This document shows, in pieces, positions 16,646 to 24,453 of a stretch of DNA of 64,000 nucleotides. A program made the position numbers and the translations under genes. Under the pieces are notes generated by a model. It was given only the letters and a program-made list of their open reading frames with translations. It was not told the origin of the DNA and did not search any database. The DNA is taken from positions 1 through 64,000 of the forward strand of contig JAZQWV010000004.1 of NCBI GenBank assembly GCA_045632525.1, read 5' to 3'. Within the stretch, counting starts at the first letter, position 1. Every line of letters begins with the position of its first letter. The stretch comes from Fimenecus sp045632525. Lineage in GTDB: Bacteria; Bacillota; Clostridia; Oscillospirales; Acutalibacteraceae.

Positions 16646-16740
16646 ATATATAGCTGCCACCGGGTAGTGAGAATCTTAGCATTCGTGTGATATGTCGTTA
16701 GGTCTTTGAAGACATATCAAACGGGTGTTATTTTTTTGGA
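16646..16740 (+). promoter_or_regulatory. Structured 5' leader of pnuC, possible riboswitch of unrecognised class
   Basis: The 95 bases between bsh and pnuC hold a 9-bp stem (TGATATGTC 16688-16696 / GACATATCA 16711-16719) with a 14-base loop, a short GAAT/ATTC hairpin before it, and CACC (16658-16661) that can pair with GGTG (16723-16726) to close the structure next to a T7 tract and the GGAG ribosome binding site. It does not show TPP, FMN or NAD-II consensus motifs that I can recognise. pnuC genes are often riboswitch-controlled. Confidence 0.45.
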
Positions 16741-16746
16741 GTATAT

Positions 16747-17436
16747 ATGAAAAAATTATTGAATTATTTTACAACAACTGAAAAGATTTTATGGTGTAGT
16801 TCGGTTCTTCTGATAATTACATCTTTTATGATTTTTGACCGTGAAAATTATCTAACACTTCTCGCATCACTAATAGGCGTAACATCACTAATTTTCTGTG
16901 CAAAAGGTAACCCAATAGGTCAGGTTTTAATGGTGCTTTTTAGTATTGTTTATGGTGTAATTTCATATTCTTTTGCCTATTATGGTGAGATGATTACATA
17001 TCTTGGAATGTCAGGTCCAATGGCTCTTTTCGCTTTAGTAGCGTGGCTGAAAAATCCATATAAAGGCAAAAAATCACAAGTTACAGTAAATAAAATAAGT
17101 AAAAAAGAAACTGCTTTTATGCTTGTTTTATCAGTGTTTGTGACCGTACTATTTTACTTTATTCTCAAATTCTTTGATACTGCAAATTTGATTCCAAGTA
17201 CTATTTCAATTACCACGAGTTTTATTGCTGTGTATCTTACATTTAGAAGAAGTCCATATTTTGCACTTGTTTATGCAATAAATGATTTGGTATTGATTGT
17301 GTTGTGGACTCTTGCAACTTTAACAGACATAAATTATGTATCGGTTTTAATATGTTTTATTGTATTCTTTATAAACGATATTTATGGATTCATCAGCTGG
17401 TTAAGAATGGAAAAACTACAAAAGAATAATATGTAA
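16747..17436 (+). CDS. pnuC: PnuC-family vitamin transporter (probably nicotinamide riboside)
   Basis: A 229-residue membrane protein with about seven helices, matching the PnuC facilitator family that imports nicotinamide riboside for phosphorylation-driven trapping. Characteristic parts are IGVTSLIFCAKGNPIGQVLMVLF near residue 40, a YYGEMITYLG segment, and the C-terminal NDLVLIVLW and FFINDIYGFISWLRM. TTGGAG precedes the ATG. The structured leader upstream suggests ligand control. PnuC relatives also carry thiamine (PnuT) or riboflavin (PnuX); no TPP or FMN riboswitch is present here, which favours nicotinamide riboside. pncC, involved in NAD recycling, lies 4 kb downstream. Confidence 0.88.
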   Translation: MKKLLNYFTTTEKILWCSSVLLIITSFMIFDRENYLTLLASLIGVTSLIFCAKGNPIGQVLMVLFSIVYGVISYSFAYYGEMITYLGMSGPMALFALVAWLKNPYKGKKSQVTVNKISKKETAFMLVLSVFVTVLFYFILKFFDTANLIPSTISITTSFIAVYLTFRRSPYFALVYAINDLVLIVLWTLATLTDINYVSVLICFIVFFINDIYGFISWLRMEKLQKNNM

Positions 17437-17474
17437 AAAAACAGCCTGTGCATTAAACTTGCATAGGCTGTTTT
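17437..17474. terminator. Bidirectional intrinsic terminator
   Basis: AAAACAGCCTGTGC (17438-17451) pairs with GCATAGGCTGTTTT (17461-17474), with A- and T-rich flanks. It separates convergent pnuC and the lipoprotein gene. Confidence 0.85.
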
Positions 17475-17479
17475 CTGTT

Positions 17480-17791
17480 TTAGCGCATTGCGTTGCCAAT
17501 ACCATTTGCCATGTCGCCAACTGCGTTGCCTGCGCCTCTGCCTGCATCACCAATAGCTTCGCCAACATCACTCACAGCATCGCCCACACCATTGCCAATA
17601 TCACTAACTGCTTCTCCAACTCTATTTGTTGTGTTTGTCCCATTGTTGTTTGTTGTACTAGTAGTTGTGTTATTGGTTGTACTTGTTGAATTGTTCTGTG
17701 TTACTTTGCCATCGTCCATTTTGCCGCAACCAACAAGGAATAAGCAGAGAATAGCAGTAACAGCAATCATAACAGCTGTAATCTTTTTCAT
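17480..17791 (-). CDS. Lipoprotein with 11-residue glycine-rich tandem repeats
   Basis: A 103-residue exported lipoprotein of unknown function. The signal peptide ends in the lipobox LVGC (Cys22). An Asn/Thr linker (31-57) follows, then four exact 11-residue repeats: VGEAVSDIGNG, VGDAVSDVGEA, IGDAGRGAGNA, VGDMANGIGNA. The hendecad spacing with small residues on one side predicts an amphipathic helix that packs on itself or on a membrane. AGGAGG lies upstream of the ATG. ypeB ends 57 bases upstream with no obvious terminator between, so both may be on one transcript and the protein could be spore-associated; that is inference. Confidence 0.75.
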   Translation of the reverse strand: MKKITAVMIAVTAILCLFLVGCGKMDDGKVTQNNSTSTTNNTTTSTTNNNGTNTTNRVGEAVSDIGNGVGDAVSDVGEAIGDAGRGAGNAVGDMANGIGNAMR

Positions 17792-17848
17792 TATTTTACC
17801 TCCTTAAATCGTGGTGTTAATATTATCTGCAATAAATGCTTTAATATT

Positions 17849-19189
17849 CTATTTTGTTAAAACACCGTTGTCGCTATAAAGCAAAATTAGAATATTATCT
17901 TCTTGACCTGTCACACTATCAATATAGACTAAAAGTTCTTGACCATTTGTAGTTTTGCAATGGAATTCATAACAATATTGCTCGGTTTTCCATTCTGTTG
18001 GAATAACACAAACGCGAGAGTCTATAATAGTGAGCTCTTTATTGACATTTTCTTTTGCGTTAACAAGACTGATTTTATATTCAGGAATTTCTCTCTCGGT
18101 GTGGTTTGAAACATATCCAGTTGCATCAAAGGATAAGATTTTTCCGTTTTCAAGACTAACACTAACCTTGATTAAATCAGGGTATAAAATAATATCATCT
18201 TGCATTGCAGAGAAGTTAATTGTGCAAACACCATCATCAATGAAATAATAACTCTCTTTAAGTTCTGTGAACCCTATTTTCTTTAAATAACTTAAAGCAT
18301 TTTTTAGTGCATCTTCATATTTGTAACTTGTTTCACCAACATATTCAGAGCTGAGCATATAAAGCGGCTTTCCACCAAGCTTTGTAATGGCGACGGTGCA
18401 ATTTTCACTTTGATAGATATAACAGGGGATATTGCCATCTTCATCACTTGAATATTTAAGGTCTGTGTCAGAACAAACAGTTTTAGCGATTTCAAGTCCC
18501 TTGTCTTTTTTGATTTCTTCAAGTCCTTTAATATATTTTGCCTCTCCTTGTTCAATATGGTCAGAGAAAGGACCATCATAAATAAGGGATGGCAAATCAG
18601 AAATTGATTGCTCAACATCATCAAAACTACCGCTTATGGTTGAAATATTGTTATCTCGTTTTAATAATGTCCCATTTGTGCTTTCAAATGAGAAGTTGCC
18701 GTTTTCAAGGTCATAACACATTTTTTGCACTTGCTCATTCAATGAATTGCAATAATCATAAAGCTGTCTTAATTGTTTTCGCTCGTTGTCGGTTAATTCT
18801 TCGCCACTAGCAGTTTTTCTTTGCAACGACATTACAAATTCACCGATTTGTGACAAAAATTTATATGTTTTATCAAGTGACGATTCGCCGGTCGGTAGCA
18901 TTGACAAACTATTCTTTGCACTTGATGCTTCACGCCACATTTCTGTTGAAAGTCGTGAAAGCATAGCAGGGGTGTTAGCATAAATTGTTTTTTCAAGATT
19001 TGTTGAAATATTATTGAGATATTCGTCCAATGAAATAAGAGCCATTTGTCTTGTAATCATTGCTTCGCGTTCATACTTGTTTGCTTTGACAGTCTGAACA
19101 ATACTGAATATTCCAAGCACTAATATAACGGCAGATAAATATAGCACAATTCTTGCTTTTGCGCGTACAGATAAGGCTTTTTTATCCAT
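17849..19189 (-). CDS. ypeB: Germination protein YpeB
   Basis: A 446-residue protein with one N-terminal membrane anchor (VLYLSAVILVLGIFSIVQTV), a helical region, then PepSY-like domains in the second half (YKYEDALKNALSYLKKIGF; VSLENGKILSFDATGYV). YpeB holds and stabilises the spore-cortex lytic enzyme SleB in Bacillus, where the genes form a sleB-ypeB operon. Here no sleB is adjacent: the region upstream holds the divergent nifS gene. The ATG at 19189 is chosen because AAGGAG lies eight bases upstream; a GTG three codons earlier overlaps that box. A forespore promoter would be expected, but none is clear. Confidence 0.87.
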   Translation of the reverse strand: MDKKALSVRAKARIVLYLSAVILVLGIFSIVQTVKANKYEREAMITRQMALISLDEYLNNISTNLEKTIYANTPAMLSRLSTEMWREASSAKNSLSMLPTGESSLDKTYKFLSQIGEFVMSLQRKTASGEELTDNERKQLRQLYDYCNSLNEQVQKMCYDLENGNFSFESTNGTLLKRDNNISTISGSFDDVEQSISDLPSLIYDGPFSDHIEQGEAKYIKGLEEIKKDKGLEIAKTVCSDTDLKYSSDEDGNIPCYIYQSENCTVAITKLGGKPLYMLSSEYVGETSYKYEDALKNALSYLKKIGFTELKESYYFIDDGVCTINFSAMQDDIILYPDLIKVSVSLENGKILSFDATGYVSNHTEREIPEYKISLVNAKENVNKELTIIDSRVCVIPTEWKTEQYCYEFHCKTTNGQELLVYIDSVTGQEDNILILLYSDNGVLTK

Positions 19190-19268
19190 AATTTGCACTC
19201 CTTTTGATATTTAGTGTTAATGTTTACAAAAAATTCAAAAATATACCCTAAAAATATTGATTTTTTAT

Positions 19269-19297
19269 TTGCCAAACAAGTGTTTTTGTTGTATAAT
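19269..19297 (+). promoter_or_regulatory. SigA-type promoter of the nifS-thiI operon
   Basis: TTGCCA (19269-19274) and TATAAT (19292-19297) with a 17-base spacer, 38 bases before the start codon. Confidence 0.7.
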
Positions 19298-19335
19298 GTA
19301 CTTTGATTAATTATGCAGAATGGGAGAGAAGTGTC

Positions 19336-20463
19336 ATGAGTGTTTATCTTGATAATAGTGCAACAACTAAACCTTGTGAATCAGCAGTAAAAAAGGCTAT
19401 TGAAATGTGCACAGAAAACTTTGGTAATCCATCTTCTCTTCACATGTGTGGCTATAACGCAAAGAAAGAATTAGACGAATCAAGACGCACTTTAGCTTCG
19501 GTTTTGTCTTGCTCAGAAAACGAGATTTTTTTCACTTCAAGCGGAACAATTGCAAATAATACAGCAATAATTGGTACAGCAAGAACTAAAAAACGCGAAG
19601 GCAAAAAAATCATTACAACTGCTCTTGAACATCCAAGTGTGATTAAGCACTTTGAAATGCTCGGTGAACAAGGCTTTGAAACAGTTTTCTTAAAGCCTGA
19701 TAGTAATGGCAAAATCAGTCTTGATGAACTTTCAAACGCGGTTGATGAAAACACAATTCTTGTCAGCGTTATGGCTGTCAATAATGAAGTTGGTTCAATT
19801 CAGGATATAACAAAAATTAAAAACATAATTAAATCAAAAAATTCAAAAGCATATTTTCATTGTGATGCTGTTCAGGCTTTTGGCAAAATTCCTTTAAAAC
19901 CTAAAAAAATGGGAATTGACCTTATGAGTATGAGTGCTCATAAGATACATGGTTTAAAAGGCGCGGGCGCATTGTTTGTGAATAGTTCTTCAAGACTATT
20001 GCCTAGCATAGTAGGTGGTGGTCAAGAGAATGGGCTTGTTTCAGGTACAGAACCAATGCCAGCAATCTGTGCTTTTGCAGCAGCAGTGAAAGATATTGGT
20101 AGCATTGAGAAAAATCTCGATTATGTTGCTTCCATCAAAAAATATTTTATTGATAAAATCAGTAATATTGACGGAATATATATCAACTCAACTGGAGATA
20201 GTTTGCCTTATATTATCAATATTTCAGTTGATGGTGTTCCATCACAGGTAATGCTCAATTCTCTATCTTCAATGGGAATTTATGTTTCTGCAGGCTCTGC
20301 TTGTGCAAAGGGGCATAGAAGTGAAGTGTTAACTGCAATGGGTGTTGCACCAAAGCTTATTGACAGTGCAATAAGAGTTAGTTTGACAAAAACTACCACA
20401 GAAAATGATATGGAAATACTGTACAATGGAATAGTGGATACAATTAAACGTGTCAGGAGATAA
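19336..20463 (+). CDS. Cysteine desulfurase (NifS/NifZ type, partner of ThiI)
   Basis: PLP-dependent enzyme of 375 residues that removes sulfur from cysteine as an enzyme persulfide. It opens with the family's VYLDNSATT; the PLP lysine is Lys203 (SAHKIHG) and the catalytic cysteine Cys323 (SAGSACAKGHRSE). The start at 19336 has GGGAGAG upstream and agrees with the family N-terminus. thiI begins two bases after its stop codon, the same pairing as nifZ-thiI in Bacillus, so its main job is probably supplying persulfide sulfur for 4-thiouridine in tRNA. Confidence 0.93.
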   Translation: MSVYLDNSATTKPCESAVKKAIEMCTENFGNPSSLHMCGYNAKKELDESRRTLASVLSCSENEIFFTSSGTIANNTAIIGTARTKKREGKKIITTALEHPSVIKHFEMLGEQGFETVFLKPDSNGKISLDELSNAVDENTILVSVMAVNNEVGSIQDITKIKNIIKSKNSKAYFHCDAVQAFGKIPLKPKKMGIDLMSMSAHKIHGLKGAGALFVNSSSRLLPSIVGGGQENGLVSGTEPMPAICAFAAAVKDIGSIEKNLDYVASIKKYFIDKISNIDGIYINSTGDSLPYIINISVDGVPSQVMLNSLSSMGIYVSAGSACAKGHRSEVLTAMGVAPKLIDSAIRVSLTKTTTENDMEILYNGIVDTIKRVRR

Positions 20464-20465
20464 AA

Positions 20466-21638
20466 ATGAAAGAAATTATACTCATAAAAAATGGTGAATT
20501 AGCACTTAAAGGCTTGAACCGTTCAACATTTGAAGACATTCTTATTAAGAACATCAGAAAAAGAATCAAACCATTAGGTGACTTTGAATATAGAAAAGAA
20601 CAGTCAACAGTTTCAGTTGTTCCAATGGACGACTATGTCGATATGGACGAAGTAAGCGATAGAATCAGTCGCGTTTTCGGTATTGCGGCATTTTCAAGAG
20701 CGTTGCAGGTTGAGAAAGATATTGATGTTATTTTAGAACAAGCACCAATATACCTTGCAGAGCAGTTGAGAAATGCAAGAACATTCAAGGTTGAAGGCAA
20801 ACGTTCAGATAAAAAATTCCCACTAAAATCACCTGAACTTTCAGCACAGGTTGGTGGAGCAATTTTAAGCAAGTTTCCACACTTGAAAGTGGATGTGAAA
20901 AATCCTGAAATTCTTGTAACAATTGAAATTCGTGAAAAGTTTGCTTTTATTCGTGGTAATCAGACAAAGGGTGCAGGTGGAATGCCAACAGGCACAGCGG
21001 GTAAATCAGCAATTCTCATTTCAGGTGGAATTGATAGTCCTGTTGCAGCATATATGATGGCAAAGCGTGGTTTGGTGCTTAATGCAATTCATTTTGCGTC
21101 CCCACCATACACTTCACCACAAGCTGAAGAAAAAGTTCACAACCTTCTTCGCAAGGTTTCAAGATATAGTGGCAACATAACACTCTTTACTGTTGGATTC
21201 ACAGAAATTCAAGAAGCAATCCGTGATAATTGCCCTGAAGAATTGTTCACTCTTGTAATGAGAAGATTTATGATGCGAATTTCTCAAAAAATTGCTGATA
21301 GAGAAGAATGCAAAGCACTTATCACAGGTGAAAGCTTAGGTCAGGTTGCAAGCCAGACTCTCAATGCACTTGCTTGCACAGACACAGTGGTTTCAATTCC
21401 TGTTTTTAGACCTGTTATTGGTCTTGATAAAGAAGAAATCATTAAAATATCCAGACAAATTGATACATTTGATATTTCAATTGAACCTTATGAAGATTGT
21501 TGTACAGTGTTTACACCAAAACACCCAAAAACAAAACCACAGATTTCAATTCTAGAACAAGCCGAACTTTCTCTTGATGTTGATGCTTTAATCGAAAGAG
21601 CACTTGAAAACACAAAAATTCAAAATATTTGTTTTTAG
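20466..21638 (+). CDS. thiI: tRNA 4-thiouridine synthetase ThiI
   Basis: A 390-residue enzyme that adenylates and thiolates uridine 8 of tRNA. Domain order: N-terminal ferredoxin-like region; THUMP RNA-binding domain (about 60-165, with FKVEGKRSDKKFP); PP-loop ATP pyrophosphatase domain with SGGIDSPVAAYM near 186; and GESLGQVASQTL. It lacks a C-terminal rhodanese domain, as usual for Firmicutes ThiI of about 400 residues, so sulfur passes directly from the adjacent desulfurase. CDTVVSIPVFRP and YEDCCTVFTPKHP contain conserved cysteines. It overlaps the nifS operon unit, and pncC follows closely. Confidence 0.95.
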   Translation: MKEIILIKNGELALKGLNRSTFEDILIKNIRKRIKPLGDFEYRKEQSTVSVVPMDDYVDMDEVSDRISRVFGIAAFSRALQVEKDIDVILEQAPIYLAEQLRNARTFKVEGKRSDKKFPLKSPELSAQVGGAILSKFPHLKVDVKNPEILVTIEIREKFAFIRGNQTKGAGGMPTGTAGKSAILISGGIDSPVAAYMMAKRGLVLNAIHFASPPYTSPQAEEKVHNLLRKVSRYSGNITLFTVGFTEIQEAIRDNCPEELFTLVMRRFMMRISQKIADREECKALITGESLGQVASQTLNALACTDTVVSIPVFRPVIGLDKEEIIKISRQIDTFDISIEPYEDCCTVFTPKHPKTKPQISILEQAELSLDVDALIERALENTKIQNICF

Positions 21639-21648
21639 GATGACAGAA

Positions 21649-22128
21649 ATGACACTTGAAGAAATAGTAGTTAAAACTCTTAATGAAAAAGGTTTAGTGT
21701 TAGCAACCGCAGAGTCTTGTACAGGTGGTTTAATTGCAAAACGCATTACAGATGTGAGTGGCTCGTCCGGAATGTTCAATTGTGGTATTGTAAGCTACAG
21801 CAATGAAATAAAAGAAAAAGTGTTGGGTGTAAAACACGAAACACTTGAACAATTTGGTGCCGTCAGCGAACAAACAGTTCGTGAAATGGTGCAAGGTGTA
21901 TTGAAAATTTCAAATGCCGACATTGCAGTTGCAGTTTCAGGGATTGCAGGGCCTAACAGCGACAACACCCAAAAACCTGTTGGATTAATATATCTTGCAA
22001 TATCCAATAAAAAAGATATTAAAGTTGTGAAACTTAATAATACTTTTACTGATGATATAAGAAATCAAAACAGAATAAGTGCTTCTGATAAAGCACTTGA
22101 AATGATACTTCAAATGGTAGGTGAATAG
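21649..22128 (+). CDS. pncC: Nicotinamide-nucleotide amidohydrolase PncC (CinA C-terminal domain)
   Basis: A stand-alone CinA C-terminal domain of 159 residues that deamidates nicotinamide mononucleotide to nicotinate mononucleotide in NAD recycling. Motifs are ATAESCTGGLIAKRIT, FNCGIVSYSNEIKEKVLGV, GAVSEQTVREM and AVSGIAGPNSD. Starts at 21640 and 21649 are both possible; the second has AGGA at eight bases and gives MTLEEIV, so it is preferred. It begins close behind thiI and its stop overlaps the earliest possible start of the sortase gene, so it is part of a compact transcript. Confidence 0.92.
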   Translation: MTLEEIVVKTLNEKGLVLATAESCTGGLIAKRITDVSGSSGMFNCGIVSYSNEIKEKVLGVKHETLEQFGAVSEQTVREMVQGVLKISNADIAVAVSGIAGPNSDNTQKPVGLIYLAISNKKDIKVVKLNNTFTDDIRNQNRISASDKALEMILQMVGE

Positions 22129-22129
22129 A

Positions 22130-23053
22130 TTGACAGAAAAAATGGGCAATGGCAAAAAAATCATTTTAGTTGTTTGTATTATTGTTTTTATCTGCTCTTC
22201 TGCATTGTTATTAAAGACAGTTTTGACTGAATATAACAATAAAAAGATGTATGAAGAACTTTCAAATCTTATTTCAACAACTGAAACTGACGAAGATACA
22301 ACAGCAGTGCCCGATTATTCTGCTCTCTATGCAAAAAATCCTGATTTTATTGGTTGGATAACCGTACCAAACACCACCATTAACTATCCCGTTGTGCAGT
22401 GCGATAATAACGATTATTATTTATATCGTAATTTTGAAAAAAAAAGAGATAACCGTGGCACAATTTTTATGGATTATCAAAACAACCCAGTAGATTTTGA
22501 TGCAAATACAATTCTTTATGGTCACAACAGCTATAATGCAACAATGTTTTCTGAACTTATAAAGTATTTGGAACTTGATTTTTATAAATCTAACCCTGTA
22601 TTTGAATTTAATACTCTTTATAAAGCATATAAATGGAAAATTTATGGTGTATTTATTACATCAGCAAAGCCAGAAGAAGACAATGGTTATGTCTTCAATT
22701 ATATTTATCCTTATATGGATGGTGAAAACTTTGAAGGCTTTATGGAAGAAATCAATAAACGCCGTTTGTATGTAACTGATGTTGATATGAATGATGACGA
22801 TAAAATGCTCGTTTTATCAACTTGCATCAGAAAACTTGATACATATAAAAATGGTGTAAGAACATATAAGGCAGATGCAAGATTTGTTGTTGTAGCTCGC
22901 GCGGTTAGAGACGGTGAAAGTGAAATCGTTGATGTTGAAAATGCATACAACAACAAAAATATTAAATACCCACAGATTTATTACGATAATAGAAATATCG
23001 AAAATCCATACATAAATGATGAAAAATGGTATCCTAAGGAGGTTGTGCAATAA
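22130..23053 (+). CDS. Class B sortase (first of two)
   Basis: A membrane-anchored cysteine transpeptidase of 307 residues: an N-terminal anchor (about 10-30) then an extracellular SrtB domain. Catalytic residues are His132 (YGHNSY), Cys232 (LSTCIR) and Arg251 (ADARFVVV). The TTG at 22130 is chosen because AGGTG lies seven bases upstream; GTG at 22121 and ATG at 22142 are alternatives. Class B sortases attach proteins to cell-wall peptide or assemble pili. No sorting-signal protein is encoded nearby. The C-terminal tail (YPQIYYDNRN, NPY, NDEKW) is shared with the next sortase. Confidence 0.88.
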   Translation: MTEKMGNGKKIILVVCIIVFICSSALLLKTVLTEYNNKKMYEELSNLISTTETDEDTTAVPDYSALYAKNPDFIGWITVPNTTINYPVVQCDNNDYYLYRNFEKKRDNRGTIFMDYQNNPVDFDANTILYGHNSYNATMFSELIKYLELDFYKSNPVFEFNTLYKAYKWKIYGVFITSAKPEEDNGYVFNYIYPYMDGENFEGFMEEINKRRLYVTDVDMNDDDKMLVLSTCIRKLDTYKNGVRTYKADARFVVVARAVRDGESEIVDVENAYNNKNIKYPQIYYDNRNIENPYINDEKWYPKEVVQ

Positions 23054-24405
23054 TGAGTAATGTTAATAATGAAAATGAAATTCTCTCATTTGAAGAATTG
23101 CGCAAAAAACTTGGTATGGATGATACTCCTACTAAAAAAACAGTAAAAAATGATGACTTGGCATCAATCGAACAAGAAACAGAGCCAAAACCTATTGAAA
23201 CAAAACAAGAAATATCAGCAATTAATGATGTTTTCGCTGATATCGAAAAGCAATTAGAAACACAAATTGAAGAAGAAAAGAATGATGGACCTAAAACATT
23301 GGTTGAAAACGGAAAAACCTTTGTTGATGTTACTGAACAATATGTGAAAGAACCGGTCACTCTTGAAACAACTGAAACAGTTATAGAAAAAACTGTCCAA
23401 AAGAAAAAACGTCGTACATTCAATCAAATTTTCTCTGATTTCTTCAGTGGTATGATACCGCTCAAAAAAGATAGCACAAAAGAAAAAATCAGAAAAATTG
23501 TAATGGATTTATCAATAATTACAATTATTGGTTGCGCTATTGCCTTTGTAGAGCTTTATAGCCAAAATCGTGAACAATTGAAGATAGAAGAAGAAATTAG
23601 AGGTCAAATTGTTGATACTGATAATTTTGACGATAACGAGTATGTTGAAGCATGGCAAGAACTTTTTGCCCAATATCCACAGATTAAATTCCCTGATGAT
23701 ATGAATCTTAAATATTCATATCTTTATGCACTCAACCAGGATTTTGTTGGTTGGTTGAATATTCCAGGTACAAACCTTGATGTTCAAGTGGTGCAGGGTA
23801 AGGATAATGCTTCATATCTTCGCCACGATTTCTATGGTAAATGGAATCGTTATGGTTGTCCATTTATGGACTATAAAAACGACTCTAAATATCTTGACGA
23901 CAACACAATTATTTATGGTCACCACATGACTGATGGTTTGATTTTCTCAAATCTCGATAAATATAAAACTTTAGAGGGTTATAAAGAGTCACCAATCATT
24001 GAATTTAATACTTTGTATGATACATATTATTTTAAAATCTTCTCAGCGTTTTATATCAATGCTACACCAGCTGATGACAATAACTATTTCTTCAACTTTA
24101 TGATTACTGATTTTTCAACAGATGAAAGATTTTCAAAGTTTGTTGATGAGTTAAAGAAGAGAAGTGTTATTGATACTGGAATAAGCGTTCAACCAGACGA
24201 TAAATTGCTTACTTTGGTTACATGCACATTTGATTTTAATGACGCTAGATTCGTGGTTGTCGGCAGAATGGTGCGTGAAAACGAAAAGGTGGAAGTGGAT
24301 ACAAGCAAAGCAACGCTTAATACAAATCCAAAATTCCCACAAGCGTGGTATGATGCCAAAGGTCTTACAAATCCATTTAAAGACGATAAAAAGTGGGATG
24401 AATAA
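23053..24405 (+). CDS. Class B sortase with long cytoplasmic N-terminal extension (second of two)
   Basis: A 450-residue sortase. Residues 1-150 are charged, low-complexity and probably cytoplasmic. They are followed by a membrane helix (about 153-172) and the SrtB domain with His290 (YGHHMTDG), Cys391 (LVTCTF) and Arg399 (NDARFVVVGR). The ATG overlaps the preceding stop by one base (TAATG) and has a strong GGAGG box, so the pair is translationally coupled. After the catalytic Arg it shares with the first sortase a tail of the form (F/Y)PQ-WYD-NP-KW. The extension is unusual for class B sortases and could be regulatory. Confidence 0.88.
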   Translation: MSNVNNENEILSFEELRKKLGMDDTPTKKTVKNDDLASIEQETEPKPIETKQEISAINDVFADIEKQLETQIEEEKNDGPKTLVENGKTFVDVTEQYVKEPVTLETTETVIEKTVQKKKRRTFNQIFSDFFSGMIPLKKDSTKEKIRKIVMDLSIITIIGCAIAFVELYSQNREQLKIEEEIRGQIVDTDNFDDNEYVEAWQELFAQYPQIKFPDDMNLKYSYLYALNQDFVGWLNIPGTNLDVQVVQGKDNASYLRHDFYGKWNRYGCPFMDYKNDSKYLDDNTIIYGHHMTDGLIFSNLDKYKTLEGYKESPIIEFNTLYDTYYFKIFSAFYINATPADDNNYFFNFMITDFSTDERFSKFVDELKKRSVIDTGISVQPDDKLLTLVTCTFDFNDARFVVVGRMVRENEKVEVDTSKATLNTNPKFPQAWYDAKGLTNPFKDDKKWDE

Positions 24406-24453
24406 TTAGTTATCAATTAGATTTATATATGGGAAAAGAGAGGTAAAATATCT

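Noticed and set aside
16646..16740. ZTP or cobalamin riboswitch in the pnuC leader
   Set aside because: CCACCGGGTAG looked superficially like a ZTP element and GCCAC like a cobalamin one, but the other conserved blocks of both classes are missing.
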